The position numbers and the translations under genes are program-made. The notes below the pieces were generated by a model. That model ran no database searches. It was not told where the DNA came from and saw only the letters and a program-made list of their open reading frames with translations. From assembly GCF_004379335.1 (NCBI RefSeq), contig NZ_CP038013.1, positions 372,001 to 436,000 on the forward strand: DNA of 64,000 nucleotides, read 5' to 3'. How positions within the stretch are numbered: the stretch's first letter is position 1; each line of letters opens with the position of its first letter. The DNA is from Spiroplasma gladiatoris (GTDB lineage: Bacteria > Bacillota_I > Bacilli_A > Mycoplasmatales > Mycoplasmataceae). Of the stretch, positions 23,388 through 34,987 are shown one piece after another.

Positions 23388-24041
23388 ATGTTTTTAGCAG
23401 ATGGTCTTGGTGGTTTATTTGGAGGAAGTAATGTTACTACAACAATTATTTTTGCAGTAATTGTACTAGTAATAATTATTTTCATTGTAATTTCATCAAT
23501 AACTAGTAAAAAAGCTCAAAAAAAAGAACAAGCTAAAAGAAAAAAAGTAGTTAAAGAAGAAATCAAAAACTACTTGTCTCAGACTCAAAATTTAAAAAAT
23601 ATTAAATTAGAATATGAAAAAGTTTATGCTCGTAAAGGTCCAGAGTATAAATATAGAGATGTGTTTGATGTTATTGTACAAATGTATGAGCCAAAAACTA
23701 ATGAATTGATAAAAACTGCTGCTTATGAAGTTGAAGGAATGACAACAAAAGCAGATAAAAAAACTTATACAACAGCTTGACAAGTCAATAAAGAATTGGA
23801 TATTGAAGATACTAAAAAACGTATTGCTATTGCGGAAAAGAAAATAAAACTTTCAAAAGAAGAATTAAAAATTATGAAAGCAGAAAGTTTAGTAAAAAGT
23901 CGTGAGGCTAAGGCTAATTTAAAAGCAAAAGAAGCTAAATTAAAAGAAGTTAGAGCAAAAGAAAAAGCAAATCCAAATGTTAGAGTTGCAAGTGAATTGA
24001 AAGCAACAACAGTTAAATTTATTCCAAAAAGAAATAAATAA
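23388..24041 (+). CDS. Membrane-anchored coiled-coil protein, 217 aa
   Basis: One hydrophobic helix near the N-terminus (about residues 18-39, with 'IIFAVIVLVIIIFIVISSI') is followed by a basic segment and a globular-looking region (residues 60-130). From about residue 135 there is a long Lys/Glu/Ala coiled coil. A single TGA Trp lies at 23778. The arrangement suggests a cytoplasmic domain tethered to the membrane. It has an AAGGAG ribosome binding site and a strong terminator after it. I do not recognise the family. Confidence 0.75.
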
Positions 24042-24046
24042 ATTAT

Positions 24047-24083
24047 AATCTTTATGCTATTTAAATAACATAAAGATTTTTTT
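24047..24083 (+). terminator. Intrinsic terminator
   Basis: The 10-bp stem AATCTTTATG / CATAAAGATT (24047-24056 and 24069-24078) is followed by a T-run. Confidence 0.85.
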
Positions 24084-24161
24084 ATTAATTAAAGAAGTTA
24101 TTATATAAAATATTTATTTATGAAATATTTTATATAATAATAAAGAAATAGAGGGATTTAT

Positions 24162-26243
24162 ATGATTTTAAAAAATGTTGTTAAGAAAGAAGATTTTAAA
24201 AAATGATTTACATCTTGTAATAAAGAAGCTTGAATATTTCATGATATTACAAATTTTGAAAAAGCTTTGGAATTAAAAAAACAAAAAGTTTATGAATATT
24301 TTTTAAAAACTGAAATAGATGATGGAGGTTTTGATACTTCATCTGGTTTTGACCCACTAGAACTTTATAGTGAATTATTAAACAAAGAAGATCTTTCAGA
24401 GGAAGAAGAAAAACAAAAAGAAACTTTATTAAAGACCTTAGAAAGTTTTGAAGGAATTGAGTTATCACCAATGAGTGCTGAAACAATTTTAGATGGAGAA
24501 GCTGTTGGACAAGCTGCTAGAGAATATTTTATTGAAAAACTTGAATCAGAAAACATAAAAAATAAAACAAATTTTAAATACTTTGATTTTCAACAATTTG
24601 GTTACGAACTATCTGCTAACAAAACAAAAGAAATATTACTAGACAGTGATTATAAATTATTTTTCGAACCCACTTTTGAAGTTTTTAGTGGAAAACTAAG
24701 AACAAGATGCGATGTGCTTTGAAAAAATCAAGATAATCAGTTTGAAATTATAGAAGTTAAAGCCTCAACAAAAGAAAAAAAAGAACATATCTTTGACTTG
24801 CTATATCAATATATTGTGGTTAGCAAAAATTATAATATTAAGGAAGTTAAGTTATGTTTGATAAATAACGATTATTATCGAGGCTTAGAACATCCTTTAG
24901 TATTGTTAGAAAATTTAGAGGATTTAGATTCAAAAGTTGATTATGAAAAAGAAGTTAAACCATTTTTAGAAAATGATTTTGAAGTAGAAAACACAAACGA
25001 ACCAGAAGATATTAATTACCAAATTTTATTTAATGTTAAAAATAGAATTACTAAAAATAAAAAAACTATAAGTTTTAAAACATTGTTTGAATGTATATTA
25101 TACTCTACTAATATTGAAGATATATTATTAGATATTTCTAATTCATTTGATAACGAAAACATATTAAAAAATGATCTTTGTGGAACTTATAAAATAGATT
25201 ACAAAAACTTTGATTTGAAATTAGAAGAAAATAAATATTGTAAACATGTGGTCAATTGATTTGATAAAACTGATTATACTTTATTCAATCTTCCTAGATT
25301 CAAACAAAAAGCAGCAAAATATTTTAGACAATTTGATAAACTAAATTTAGAAAGTCTAACTTTTAATGACTTAACACAATTAGAAAAGCCTAGTTTAAAA
25401 GAATACTTTAATGATGATTTAAAAAAAATAATTATTAAAACAAATACTTATTTAAAAAATAATAAAGTTTTAGATCCAACCGATGTAATTGATTTAGAAA
25501 AGCTTGATGTTTTAGAAGAAGTTTTAAGAGAATATTATGATTTCCCTTTATATATGTATGACTTTGAAACTTCAAAATGAGCTATTCCAAAATATAATAA
25601 AACAAAAAGTTATCAACAAATACCTTTTCAATTTTCTATTCATATTTTAAAAGATGAAGATTATGACTTTAATCAACCTAATAAAACTATGGATCATTAT
25701 AATTTTATTGCAAGTAGCATTGAAGATCCTAGACCTGATTTTATAAAACAATTTATAATAGCTTGTTTTTCAAAAGGTCCTGGTAGGTATGTTGCTTACA
25801 ATAAATCTTTTGAAAGAATGGTTTTAAAAGATTTGATGACTGCTTTTCCTAAATATCTAAAACCATTAAAATATATTTATGAAAACACAATTGATTTAAT
25901 GGACTTTTTTAAAAAACCAAAGAGTAATTGATTAATTTATCATCCCGACTTTAGAGGTTCTGCTTCTATAAAAACTACTCAGCCAACTTTGGATAGTTCT
26001 TTATCTTATAAAGATTTAAAAATTAATAAAGGTGATAAAGCTAGTTCTGTTTTTAGAAGATATGCAGATCAAACCTTTAGTCAAGAACAATGAGATCAAC
26101 TTTACAAAAATGATATGCTTTTATATTGTGATCGTGATACTTTAGCTATGGTTGTTGTGTTACAAAAAATAATCGAAATTGTAAAAGAAGCTAAACCAGA
26201 TATAGTAGAAAGAATTAGAAAGGTGAAATTAAATGAAGTATAA
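24162..26243 (+). CDS. DUF2779-type protein: Cas4-like nuclease plus RNase H-like exonuclease domain
   Basis: The 693-aa protein reads through several TGA codons. Around residues 175-215 it shows the PD-(D/E)XK pattern of Cas4/RecB-type nucleases: an Asp in 'RTRCDVLW', then 'FEIIEVKAS' and a following 'LLYQYIVV' with its Tyr. From about residue 465 there is an RNase H-like exonuclease core: 'YMYDFETS' (D-x-E), 'VAYNKSFERM' near residue 545 and 'YCDRDTLAMV' near residue 656, with Asp. This two-part architecture matches DUF2779. It probably cleaves or trims nucleic acid; the substrate is unknown. Its last 11 bases overlap fmt. There is no CRISPR array in the window. Confidence 0.85.
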
Positions 26244-27183
26244 AGTTATATTTTGTGGAACTCCAAATATTGCAGTTGATGTTTTAAAAGGACTAGAAAA
26301 AATTGATATAGAAATTGTTGGAGTTATAACCCAACCTGATAAATTTATTGGAAGAAAAAAAGAAATTAAGTTTTCAGAAGTAAAACAATATAGTTTAGAA
26401 AAAAAATATAAAATATTACAACCAATTAAAATTAAAGATAGTTATGAAGAAATAAAAAATTTAAAAGCAGACTTTTTAGTAACTTGTGCATTTGGTCAGT
26501 TTATTCCACAAAATATTTTAGATTTGTTTAAAAATTGTATAAATGTTCACGGATCAATTTTGCCTAAATATCGTGGTGGTAGTCCGATCCAGTATGCAAT
26601 TATGAATGGAGACAAACAAACTGGTGTAACTCTTATGAAAATGATAAAACAAATGGATGCTGGAGAAATTTATGTCACAGAAAAAATTGATATATTAGAT
26701 ACTGATGATAGTGGAAGTCTATTTTTAAAAATGGGAAGTCTAGCAAATAAAATGATTGAAAAATACTTAATTGATATTTTTGAAAATAAAATTCAAGGAG
26801 TAAAACAAGATGAAACAAAAGCAAGTTTTGCATATAATTTATCAAATCAAGAAGAAAAAATAGATTGGTCAAAATCTAATGTTGAAATAATAAATTTCAT
26901 TAAATCACAATCTCCAAGTCCCATTGCTTTTACTTTCTTAAATAACGAAAGAATAAAAATAAAAAAAGCAAGATTAATTAAAGAGGATGAAATATTTATC
27001 TCATTAATGAAAATCTTTGTGCCAGGAGAAATAATTAATTTAGACAACGAAGGTATAATAGTTCAAACAGGAGATGGAATATTAAAAGTTTTAGAATTAC
27101 AAAGAGCTGGCAAAAAAATGGGAAGTGCAGGATTATATAATTTTTCAAATTCTCCTTTTTTACCTACTTCTATGTTTAAATAA
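26233..27183 (+). CDS. fmt: Methionyl-tRNA formyltransferase
   Basis: Fmt formylates initiator Met-tRNA using 10-formyltetrahydrofolate. The 316-aa protein begins 'KYKVIFCGTPNIAVDVLKGL', carries the catalytic region 'NVHGSILPKYRGGSPIQYAI' (Asn, His, and the SLLP-type motif) and 'MKMIKQMDAGEIY', and ends in the C-terminal OB-like domain. It starts 11 bases before the DUF2779 stop with an AAAGGTG site, so translation is coupled to that gene. Confidence 0.97.
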   Translation: MKYKVIFCGTPNIAVDVLKGLEKIDIEIVGVITQPDKFIGRKKEIKFSEVKQYSLEKKYKILQPIKIKDSYEEIKNLKADFLVTCAFGQFIPQNILDLFKNCINVHGSILPKYRGGSPIQYAIMNGDKQTGVTLMKMIKQMDAGEIYVTEKIDILDTDDSGSLFLKMGSLANKMIEKYLIDIFENKIQGVKQDETKASFAYNLSNQEEKIDWSKSNVEIINFIKSQSPSPIAFTFLNNERIKIKKARLIKEDEIFISLMKIFVPGEIINLDNEGIIVQTGDGILKVLELQRAGKKMGSAGLYNFSNSPFLPTSMFK

Positions 27184-27241
27184 ATACCAATAAAAACTTT
27201 TTTTGTATATAATCAAGATAGAAAATATATAAGGAGAATAT

Positions 27242-27796
27242 ATGCTAGTAAACGATTTAAGACCAGGAACAACATTTTTATATGAAGGAAATATTTTTGT
27301 AGTATTAGACTATTCATTTTCAAAATCTGGTAGACAACAAGGAAAAGTAACTGTTAAAGTAAAAAACTTAAGAACTGGAGCAAGAGTTGAACTTACATTT
27401 ACAGGTGGAGATAAAGTAGACAAAGCTATGGTTGAAAAAAAAGATATGCAATATCTTTATAATGATGGAAATAATTGTATGTTAATGAATACAGAAACTT
27501 ATGATCAAGTAGAAATTGCTGCAAACAAATTAGAATGAGAGTTAAAATTTTTAGTTGAAGGAACTATGGTTAAAATGACCGAATATGAAGGAGAAGTATT
27601 AGGTATTACTATTCCTGAAAAAATTGAACTAACTATTACAGAAGCAGAACCTGCTGTTAAAGGTGATACTTCAAGTGGTGCGCAAAAAAAAGCTATTTTA
27701 GAAACTGGATTGGAAATTATGGTGCCTTTATTTATAAAAGAAGGAGAAAAAATAATTATTAATACAACTGATGGAAAATATTCAGGTAGAGCATAA
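27242..27796 (+). CDS. efp: Elongation factor P
   Basis: EF-P rescues ribosomes stalled at polyproline. The 184-aa protein has the KOW-like N-domain ('LVNDLRPGTTFLYEGNIFVV') and two OB domains; the last contains 'GLEIMVPLFIKEGEKIIINT' followed by 'GKYSGRA', the family end. A TGA Trp joins the two parts (27536). The tip loop is 'SKSGRQQGK', so an Arg (residue 31) stands where many EF-Ps have the modified Lys. It has an AAGGAG ribosome binding site and is a monocistronic unit or the first gene with the next. Confidence 0.96.
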
Positions 27797-27840
27797 TTTA
27801 ATTTTCATTTTGGTATAATTAAAAAAAAGGAAAGATAAGT

Positions 27841-28134
27841 ATGTACATTTCGATAGATTATAACGAAAAGGGAAACCTTGAAATTGAAGAAAAAGCAATT
27901 GAAAAAATGATAGAGTTTCATGTTATTAGTAATACAAAAGGAATAACTGATGTAAAAGCATCTTTTAGTTTACATCATGAAAATACTTTATTTATTTTGA
28001 TTAAATTATTTGTAAAAAATAAAGAAGAATTAGAAATTAACGAAAAAGAACTTACTTCTAAAATTGAAAAATCAATTCAAAAAACATTTCTTTATAAACC
28101 AAAAAATGTAGCTTTTGCTTATATTAAAAAATAA
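27841..28134 (+). CDS. Small Asp23/Gls24-like protein, 97 aa
   Basis: The pattern of an early 'GNLEIEEKAIEKMI' helix, a central beta region and a final 'KSIQKTFLYKPKNVAFAYIK' resembles the compact Asp23/Gls24 family, in which a helix precedes a three-stranded sheet and a late helix is followed by a strand. The similarity is by eye and weak. The ATG follows AAGGAAAG. Its stop codon lies inside the next terminator. Confidence 0.6.
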   Translation: MYISIDYNEKGNLEIEEKAIEKMIEFHVISNTKGITDVKASFSLHHENTLFILIKLFVKNKEELEINEKELTSKIEKSIQKTFLYKPKNVAFAYIKK

Positions 28135-28155
28135 CTAGAGACTAGTTATTTTTTA
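28130..28155 (+). terminator. Intrinsic terminator overlapping the Gls24-like stop codon
   Basis: A perfect 9-bp stem, AATAACTAG / CTAGTTATT (28130-28138 and 28142-28150), has an AGA loop and a T-run. The TAA of the preceding gene is within the left arm. Confidence 0.8.
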
Positions 28156-28254
28156 TTTTAAAAAAACTCAAACCATTATTAAACTAATTGATTTAATTTG
28201 ATATAATTATTTAAATAAATTAATTCTATTTGTAGCAATGTAGTCTGGTTGGAC

Positions 28255-28283
28255 TTTAAAAATAGCAAAAAATAGTGTATAAT
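28255..28283 (+). promoter_or_regulatory. Putative promoter of the coiled-coil gene block
   Basis: TATAAT (28278-28283) with a TG just upstream and TTTAAA 17 bases before it. It lies 38 bases before the ATG at 28322. Confidence 0.5.
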
Positions 28284-28321
28284 AATTAAGTCTTATAGGT
28301 AAAAATTAGGAGGAAATTAAT

Positions 28322-30169
28322 ATGGCTACACAAAAAAAAGTAAGTGGGAAAAAAAAGGAATTAACTAAACCAGGTTCAGAATATATTTGACAACCTTTTA
28401 GTCAAAAATCTTTAGCTTTAATTAATAAATATAATTTACAAACAGAAGAAAATTATAAAAAATTAATTTCTTCTTTTGATAGAATTCAATCATTACCAGA
28501 TGATGATCCAAGAAGACCTAACCTTATTGAATTATGAGAAGGTGAATTTAATAGATTGTTTAAACACTTTTGACAAACTTTTGCAGCAAGTAGTAAAAGA
28601 CAAGATAGTAGTGTTGCAGGTTGAAAAGAAAGATTAGATGTAAAAGTTGTGCCAAATACTCCTGATGCAAAACGTCAAGACTTGTTGTCAAGATTATCTG
28701 GTTCTGGTAGTACAGGTAGAAGTGCTCAAGAAGAAATTTTATCAAGAGCAGGATTTCAAAGTACTGTAACAACTGAACCGTTTAGTTTTAGAGCTCAACC
28801 AAAAACTGGGCAAAGTTTATATGAAATAGAAAATATTTTAGATTCTGCAGAACAAGCAGGTGTTGCTAAACCAGGAAGTATTCTTGAAAACAACGACCAA
28901 AGCGCTTATCTAGCAGGAAATAATTCAGGTTGAGTAGAAAATGAAACCAAAGAAAATGAAATTGAACTTGATGAAGAAACACAAATTATGACTCAAGAAG
29001 TTAAACCGGATCCAAATTTATTAGATTTTGTTAATGGTACAGGTTCAGTAATTGAAGAAGTTGAAGAAGAACAACAAAATGAATCATCACAAGAAAAGTC
29101 AGGTTTTTATTCAAATGACGAAGAAGTAAAAGAGTTTGTTGGGGATGAAAATATGAGTCGTCAGCAATTCAATATTTTAAATAATATTCAAGCAGAACAT
29201 ATTCCTCCTCAGGATGCTGATGCATTAGCTGTATTAGAATTAGGAACTGAATTTTTCCAACAACAATTAGGTAGACATGGGTTAACAGCAGAACCAATGC
29301 AAGAAGGTGATTCACCATTTGTATATACTGATAAAGATAATTTAATAAATCCTGAAAAAAGAAATATTTTATCAAGAGAAGGATTTGAGTTATATCAAAA
29401 TAATGAAACTAGTGGTTTAAAAGCTGAAGGAAAACCTAATTACGATATTAAAACAGGAGAAATTTCAAAACCATTCCATGAAATTAGACCAGTTGGTAAT
29501 TATGGTATAACTTATGATTATAAAAAACGTCCATCAATGCAAGACTTCTTTGAATCACAAGAAAAAGAAGGTCGTGTTATTGATGAAATGACACAAAAAA
29601 TTGAATTTTTAAGAGATTTACGTAACGAACGTCGTCATAGAATTAATATGATGAAAATTGAACGTGCAAATAGTTATATTGTTGCAAGAGCAAGAAGAAT
29701 GGCAGAAGCACGTGAACTTAGAAGATTAAAAAGACGTGAAGAAATTAATTTAAAAGCTATTGAAAAAGCTGAAAGAATGAGACGACTTCATGAACGTCAA
29801 AAACTTATTGAGTTAATGAAAGAGCGTCAGTTAAAAAGAGCTGAAGAAAAACGTGTTGCAACTGTTCTTAAACTTGAAAGAGAAAGACGTTTGGAAAGAG
29901 ATGCAAAATATAGATCTGAGATTGCTTCTATAGATGCACAAATTAGACACGAACAAGAATTAATTAAACGTACAGAATTAAAAATGAAAGCCTACTTCAC
30001 AAAAGTTCATGACGATCAGTTGTTTGACGAGTCATTAAGAGTTGCCAAAAAATCTAATCAGTTTATAAAATTAGAACAAAAAGCAGAATTAATGCAAGAA
30101 CTTGAAGAACAAAAAAGAAAAGATAGAATTGAAAAAATTAGTAGAAAATTTAACAAGAATATCAAGTAG
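28322..30169 (+). CDS. Long charged-helix protein, 615 aa (coiled-coil block gene A)
   Basis: The ATG follows AGGAGG, and TGA Trp codons are spread over the first 230 residues. The N-terminal 110 residues look globular ('EYIWQPFSQKSLALINKYNL'), residues 110-400 are low-complexity and acidic, and from about residue 410 to the end there is an unbroken run of Arg, Glu, Lys, Leu and Ala, with 'RRLKRREEINLKAIEKAERM', typical of a single alpha helix or coiled coil roughly 200 residues long. There is no signal peptide or membrane span. It resembles cytoskeletal or terminal-organelle proteins of mollicutes only in composition. I know no family. Confidence 0.75.
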
Positions 30170-30177
30170 CAATTGTA

Positions 30178-30217
30178 AATGGGCAGAGTATATTTTATTG
30201 TACTTTGCCATTTTTTA
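30178..30217 (+). terminator. Intrinsic terminator after gene A
   Basis: The stem AATGGGCAGAGTA / TACTTTGCCATT (with G-T pairs and one mismatch) is followed by a T-run. It would limit transcription from gene A into gene B. Confidence 0.75.
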
Positions 30218-30240
30218 TTAAATAGAAAGGAAGTGAACCA

Positions 30241-31302
30241 ATGGCAGCAAAGAAAAAAAATAAAGTAAAATATCCAGATGAAAATTATTTGAAACAAGTT
30301 GGATTAACAACTTCTTCGATTAACGCTTTAACAGGTCAAATCGGTAGAACAGCTCAAAAAATTACAGAAATAAAGTTACATCAGTCAGTTATTAAAATGC
30401 AAAATGTAATTAACGCTAAAGAAAATTTATCTAAGGTAGACCATGAAAGAAGAAATCGAATTTCAAATTTAAAAGATAAACATAAAGATGTTTTAGAAAA
30501 ATTAGAACTATTGGACAAAAGAAATAAAACCTATGTAAATACTAAAAAACTTGATTATGAAATCTTACAAGAAGAAAGAAGAAAAAAAGCAAAACAAACT
30601 AAAACTAACTCGCTAATGGTTTCTCCCGACTTTGATAAATTAATTAAATCTGCAGCAAATATTTATTTACAAAATACAAAAGTTAATAAAAGAAAAATTA
30701 AAGAACATTCATCAAATACTTTAACAAGAAATATAGTAAAAAATGATATTAATGATATTTTTAAACTTAAAGATAATAAAAAATTTTCTTTTAAGAAAAG
30801 TGAACCAAAATCAAATGTTCCTATAAGAAGTGCAAATTTATTAAGTGGATTTGATTTTACAAGTGAGTCAACTAAATTTTTTGCAAAAGAGTTAGGTTGA
30901 ATAGAGAGAGATAAACCAAAAAGAATTTTTGAATCTCCTTTAGCAAGTTATAATACAAAAAAATTAGATAGTAAAGAACAACGAGATAAAGGTGAAAAAA
31001 TTAATGAAAATCAAACTTTAAAAGAAGATTTAAATAAAGAAAATGAAAATCAAACTCATCAAGAAATGGATTTAAAAACAATTGATGAAATGGTTAAAAA
31101 ATATGCAAAAGAAGTTGAAAAAATTAATAAACAAAAAGAAAAAAAAGAAATTGAAGCAATAAATATTTCAAAAATTACTAAAAAAATTCTAGAACAAAGC
31201 CCTTTGGCAAAATTATCAAGAGATAATAAAAAGAAATCTGTAACTCCAAAAGGTATTGATATTAGTAAAATACCATCAATAGTTTTTGATGAAAAAAAGT
31301 AA
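30241..31302 (+). CDS. Coiled-coil protein, 353 aa (block gene B)
   Basis: The start follows GAAAGGAAG. Residues 35-125 and 240-300 are Lys/Glu-rich helices predicted to form coiled coils; the middle is Asn/Lys/Ser-rich. A TGA Trp occurs at 30898. No motif suggests an enzyme. Its stop is 14 bases before gene C, so the two are probably one operon. Composition and charge pattern resemble genes A and C. Confidence 0.75.
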
Positions 31303-31316
31303 TAGAGGTGGAAAAG

Positions 31317-32564
31317 ATGGCAAAAATAATAAAAGAAAAAGAAAAAGATTTTGTACTAATTTCAGAAAAAACAAAAGCAAGAATTAAAGGGTTAATCGAA
31401 AAACGATTAACTACTCAAACTGTTGCACTATTCGCTCAAGAATATGAAAGTTATGATTATGATATTAGAAGTGAAATAATTCAATATATTTTATTTTTAC
31501 TTGAAAAAGCACAAAATGAATTAGAATTTAATACTTTAAAAAAACCAACTGAATGAGATCAAAAAGCTTTTGAAAGAAGAAGATTAGAATTTATTGAAAA
31601 ACAAACAAATGTTAAAAAAATTCAAGATGCCTTAAAAATTAAAGAACCACATAATAATGAACTTTTAGCTAAAAATCAGCAAAAACTAACTCAAAAATCT
31701 AATGAAAAACCTAAAGAAGAGTTGTTGGTAAAACAAGAAGAACCAAAAATTACAAAAGAAAAAAAAGCTCAAAACTCAAAACAAGAAAAATCTATTGAAA
31801 TAAGATTAAGAGAAGCTGCTTTAAGAGAAGCAAAAGAAGCAAAAGAATTAGCAGCAAAAAAAGCTAAAGAAGAGCAACAAGCAAAAGAATTAGCTGAAAA
31901 AAAAGCAAAAGAACAACAACAAGCTAAAGAAGCAGCTGAAAAATTGAAAAAAGAAAAAGAATTAGCAGCAAAACAAGCTAAAGAAGCAGCTGAAAAAAAA
32001 GCAAAAGAACAACAACAAGATAAAGAAGTGAGTTCTAAAGTCAATAAAGCAAAACAAGTTGCAATTAAAAAAGATGTACAACCAGAAGTTAAAATAGTTA
32101 GAACGCAAAGAGATTATGAAAAAGAACAAGCAGAAAAAGAAAAATTATGAAAAGAATTATATGGAAAATCAAGAGTTCAAACTAACGAAGCAAAAAGACC
32201 ATCAACTAGTTCTTTTGTAGGTAGTGCTAAAAATACAGATAAAACTCCGCTTATCAAAGAAGAAGCCTTAGTTAATTTTAAACTTTATGGTCATACTTAT
32301 CCTATCGAAGAGTTGACAGATCCAAAACATAAATTGTATTTCTTTTGAACAACTATAAAAAATAAATATAGATCTGGCAACTTATCAGTTTGATTGAAAG
32401 ATCAGTCTAAATTAAAAAACTGATGAATATATAAAAAACGTTTAAAAGCACAAAAACATGCTTTTAAAACTTCTTCCTCAACAAATACTCAACCTCAAAA
32501 AAAAGAAGTTGTAGTTAATAAAAATAATTTAGAAAAAGAAAATACTCAAAAAACTAGTGATTAA
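31317..32564 (+). CDS. Ala/Lys/Glu-rich helical protein, 415 aa (block gene C)
   Basis: The ATG at 31317 follows GAGGTGG; a GTG at 31308 in the same frame is less likely. Residues 1-80 look helical and globular; residues 150-245 are built of repeated units such as 'AKEAAEKKAKEQQQ' and predict a rigid single alpha helix; residues 275-385 have aromatic-rich sequence ('YFFWTTIKNKYRSGNLSVW') with several TGA Trp codons and may be a small folded domain. It lacks a membrane span. The function is unknown. The neighbours suggest a shared structural role. Confidence 0.75.
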
Positions 32565-32607
32565 GCATAAACTGTTTAAAAATTGTTGATAGAAACGAGA
32601 TGTTTAT

Positions 32608-33492
32608 ATGGAAGTTATTGAATATTATAGCATTGGAACTGCATTAGTTATTTTATTTTTAATAGGTATTGTTTCAATAACAACTGGTTTTTTAATTAAA
32701 AAAAATAACAATAAAAAAATAGTTAAACAAATTACAAAAATTCCATACTTTACAAATGAAGGTCATGGTAAAGAAAAATGATGAGTATCAAATAAAGGGG
32801 AATTGGAAAAAAAGGGAATTAAATCACAAGATTTTAATTACAAAATCGCTTTTTTTAATTATTATGAAAATTTTTCAAAAGATTTTTTTAATTCAAAATA
32901 TGTAAGAACAAAGTCATATTTAATAAAATTTTTAGATATAAAATCAACTAATAAAACTATTGCAAAATTAAAATTGTATACAAAATGTTTAGAAAACATT
33001 TGATGAAAAAAATATCGTATATTTATGAAAGAAAGTTTAGAAGAAATACCAACGTTAACATCTTCGCCAGCTTACTTTTTTTATAAATATTACTTTATGT
33101 TTTTACAAGAATTACGAAAAACTCTAGCATTTTATTTAACTAATCACATAATTCCAAATACAATTTTTTTAGAATTAAAAACAATACATTTTGAAAAATT
33201 TGGAATTAGAAAAGTTTCTGATCCTAAAAAAAATATAGCATTTGCTTTTATGCAAGTTGTAAAAGAATCTGAAACCCTAATTGATAGATTAAGTAAACAA
33301 TTTTTTGATGAACTAGAAAACAAAGGAAAAGATTGAAGTATAGATTATAAAAATAATCATGAAATCAAAAATGTTTTTAAAGAAAATGATTATATAAAAA
33401 AAATATATTTGAAACAAAAAAGTAAGACAAATAAGAAAAAGTATAATGTTAAACAAAATGTAAATAATAATCAAACAAAGGATTTAAACTAA
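32608..33492 (+). CDS. Membrane-anchored hypothetical protein, 294 aa (block gene D)
   Basis: One N-terminal membrane helix (about residues 10-32, 'ALVILFLIGIVSITTGFLI') is followed by a Lys/Asn linker and a large cytoplasmic region rich in aromatic and Lys residues. Two consecutive TGA codons encode Trp-Trp near residue 58, and another pair occurs near residue 132. The C-terminal 45 residues are basic and Asn-rich. No known domain is apparent. It is 44 bases after gene C, without a terminator between them, so it probably shares that transcript. Confidence 0.75.
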
Positions 33493-33519
33493 AAAATATC
33501 TACATTAGATATTTTTTTA
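33491..33519 (+). terminator. Intrinsic terminator after gene D
   Basis: The stem AAATATCTA / TAGATATTT with a CAT loop is followed by T-rich sequence. Confidence 0.7.
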
Positions 33520-33578
33520 ACTTTTTTACTAAAATATTAATCTTCAAAAAGTTGTATAATAATCAAGAGGTGCTTTTT

Positions 33579-34943
33579 ATGAATTTTAAAGCTAGTGATG
33601 CAATTAATTTAGTATTTACTTTAATAGGGAATGCAACTGCAAAATCAATATTAAGTATTAGAAATAATTTAGAAAAAAGAAAAATATTATCAAATGAGAT
33701 TAAAGATTTTTACAGAGAAAATTATAAAAAAAATGTAAAAAATGAACATGAATTAATTAACCTATTTGATGCTAAAAATTGAAGTTTTTCAATTGATAAA
33801 AAAGAAATAGAAGAGTTAAAGAACTTTTTCTTTGAAAACTTTTTTGTTAAAAATGATTATAATTACTATTTAGAACACAAACACGTTCTAGAAGAAATTA
33901 ATAAAATATATCAAAAAGCATTGGATAATGCATTTGTAATTGATAAATCACAAATTGATTGAAAAAAAACTATAAGAGTTATAGAATCAAGATTTTTGAC
34001 ATGAATAAACAATAAAAATTTAAAACAAAATCATGAACTTAAAGAAAAATTATTAGTTATTATGATAAGTTTAAATGAGTCTAATGATAAAGGTTATACT
34101 TTAAAATATAAAAATTTATTGAATAATTTAGATAGATATAAAAAATTTGTAAATGACTATGATCAAAAAATAATTGAAAACAATACGGTAAATTTACAAT
34201 TTTATAATAAGTATCAAAACATTTTAAATATTCATAATTGTTGTGATTATAATATGACAATTGATGAATATTTGGATTATGAAAACATCATAAAACAAAT
34301 TAAAAAACTTCCAGATAATGGTGAGTTGTGAGATTTTGATTTTACTATTGTTCTTTTAAAAAGAGTATTTTTTTGTTCTATCATAAATAATCTTTTTACA
34401 ATTCATTCTGAGGATGTGCCAAGAGCCAAAATCGAGATGATTTTATCAAATGGTGGATTTAGAATTGATTTTTCAAAAGAAAGTTTAAAAAATCTCTATA
34501 TCGCATTAACACAAAATGAAACTAAAATTAAAGAATTAATAAAATTTAGTTCAAAGCGATTAAATTTAAATTTAATCGAACTTATAAGAAGTTTAATAAA
34601 AAACCTGTTACTTTCAACAAATTTAGAACAATTTCAAAATTATAATAAAGAAGAAACCTTTAATATACCTAATCTAAAAGTACTGTCTTGTTATTCTATT
34701 TTAATAGGAAAAGTAATAAATTTTCATTTATCAAGTATTAATGAGACAATATTTGCTTATCCAGAAAAAAATTCAATAAATTTTGAAATAGCACTTGTAG
34801 ATACTTTGTTAAATTTTAATAATAAAAATGATATTATAGATATTTTAAAAACTAATTTTAAAGAAATCAGAAATTATCCAAGTACTGTAATTATCAAATC
34901 AATTGATTTTATTGAATACTTATCTAATGTTGAAAATATTTAA
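33579..34943 (+). CDS. Hypothetical protein, 454 aa (block gene E)
   Basis: The start at 33579 follows AAGAGGTG. The protein is Asn, Lys, Ile, Phe and Leu-rich and predicted mostly helical, with several TGA Trp codons. No signal peptide, membrane helix or catalytic motif is seen. Motif-like stretches such as 'DYNMTIDEYLDYENIIKQIK' give no known match. It is separated from gene D by a terminator and a short gap. A 45-base gap precedes the next gene, which has its own ribosome binding site. Confidence 0.75.
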
Positions 34944-34987
34944 AATCATTTCTTTGAAACGAATTTTTTATCGAAAGAAAGGGTCAC

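Noticed and set aside
24162-26243. CRISPR-associated Cas4 locus.
   Set aside because: No repeats, cas1, cas2 or effector genes are present, and the protein has the DUF2779 architecture.
28151-28321. A riboswitch or T-box in the leader of the coiled-coil block (a small AGTC/GACT hairpin near 28242).
   Set aside because: Only a 4-bp stem is seen, upstream of the likely -10, so it would not be in the transcript, and no T-box or known aptamer motif is present.
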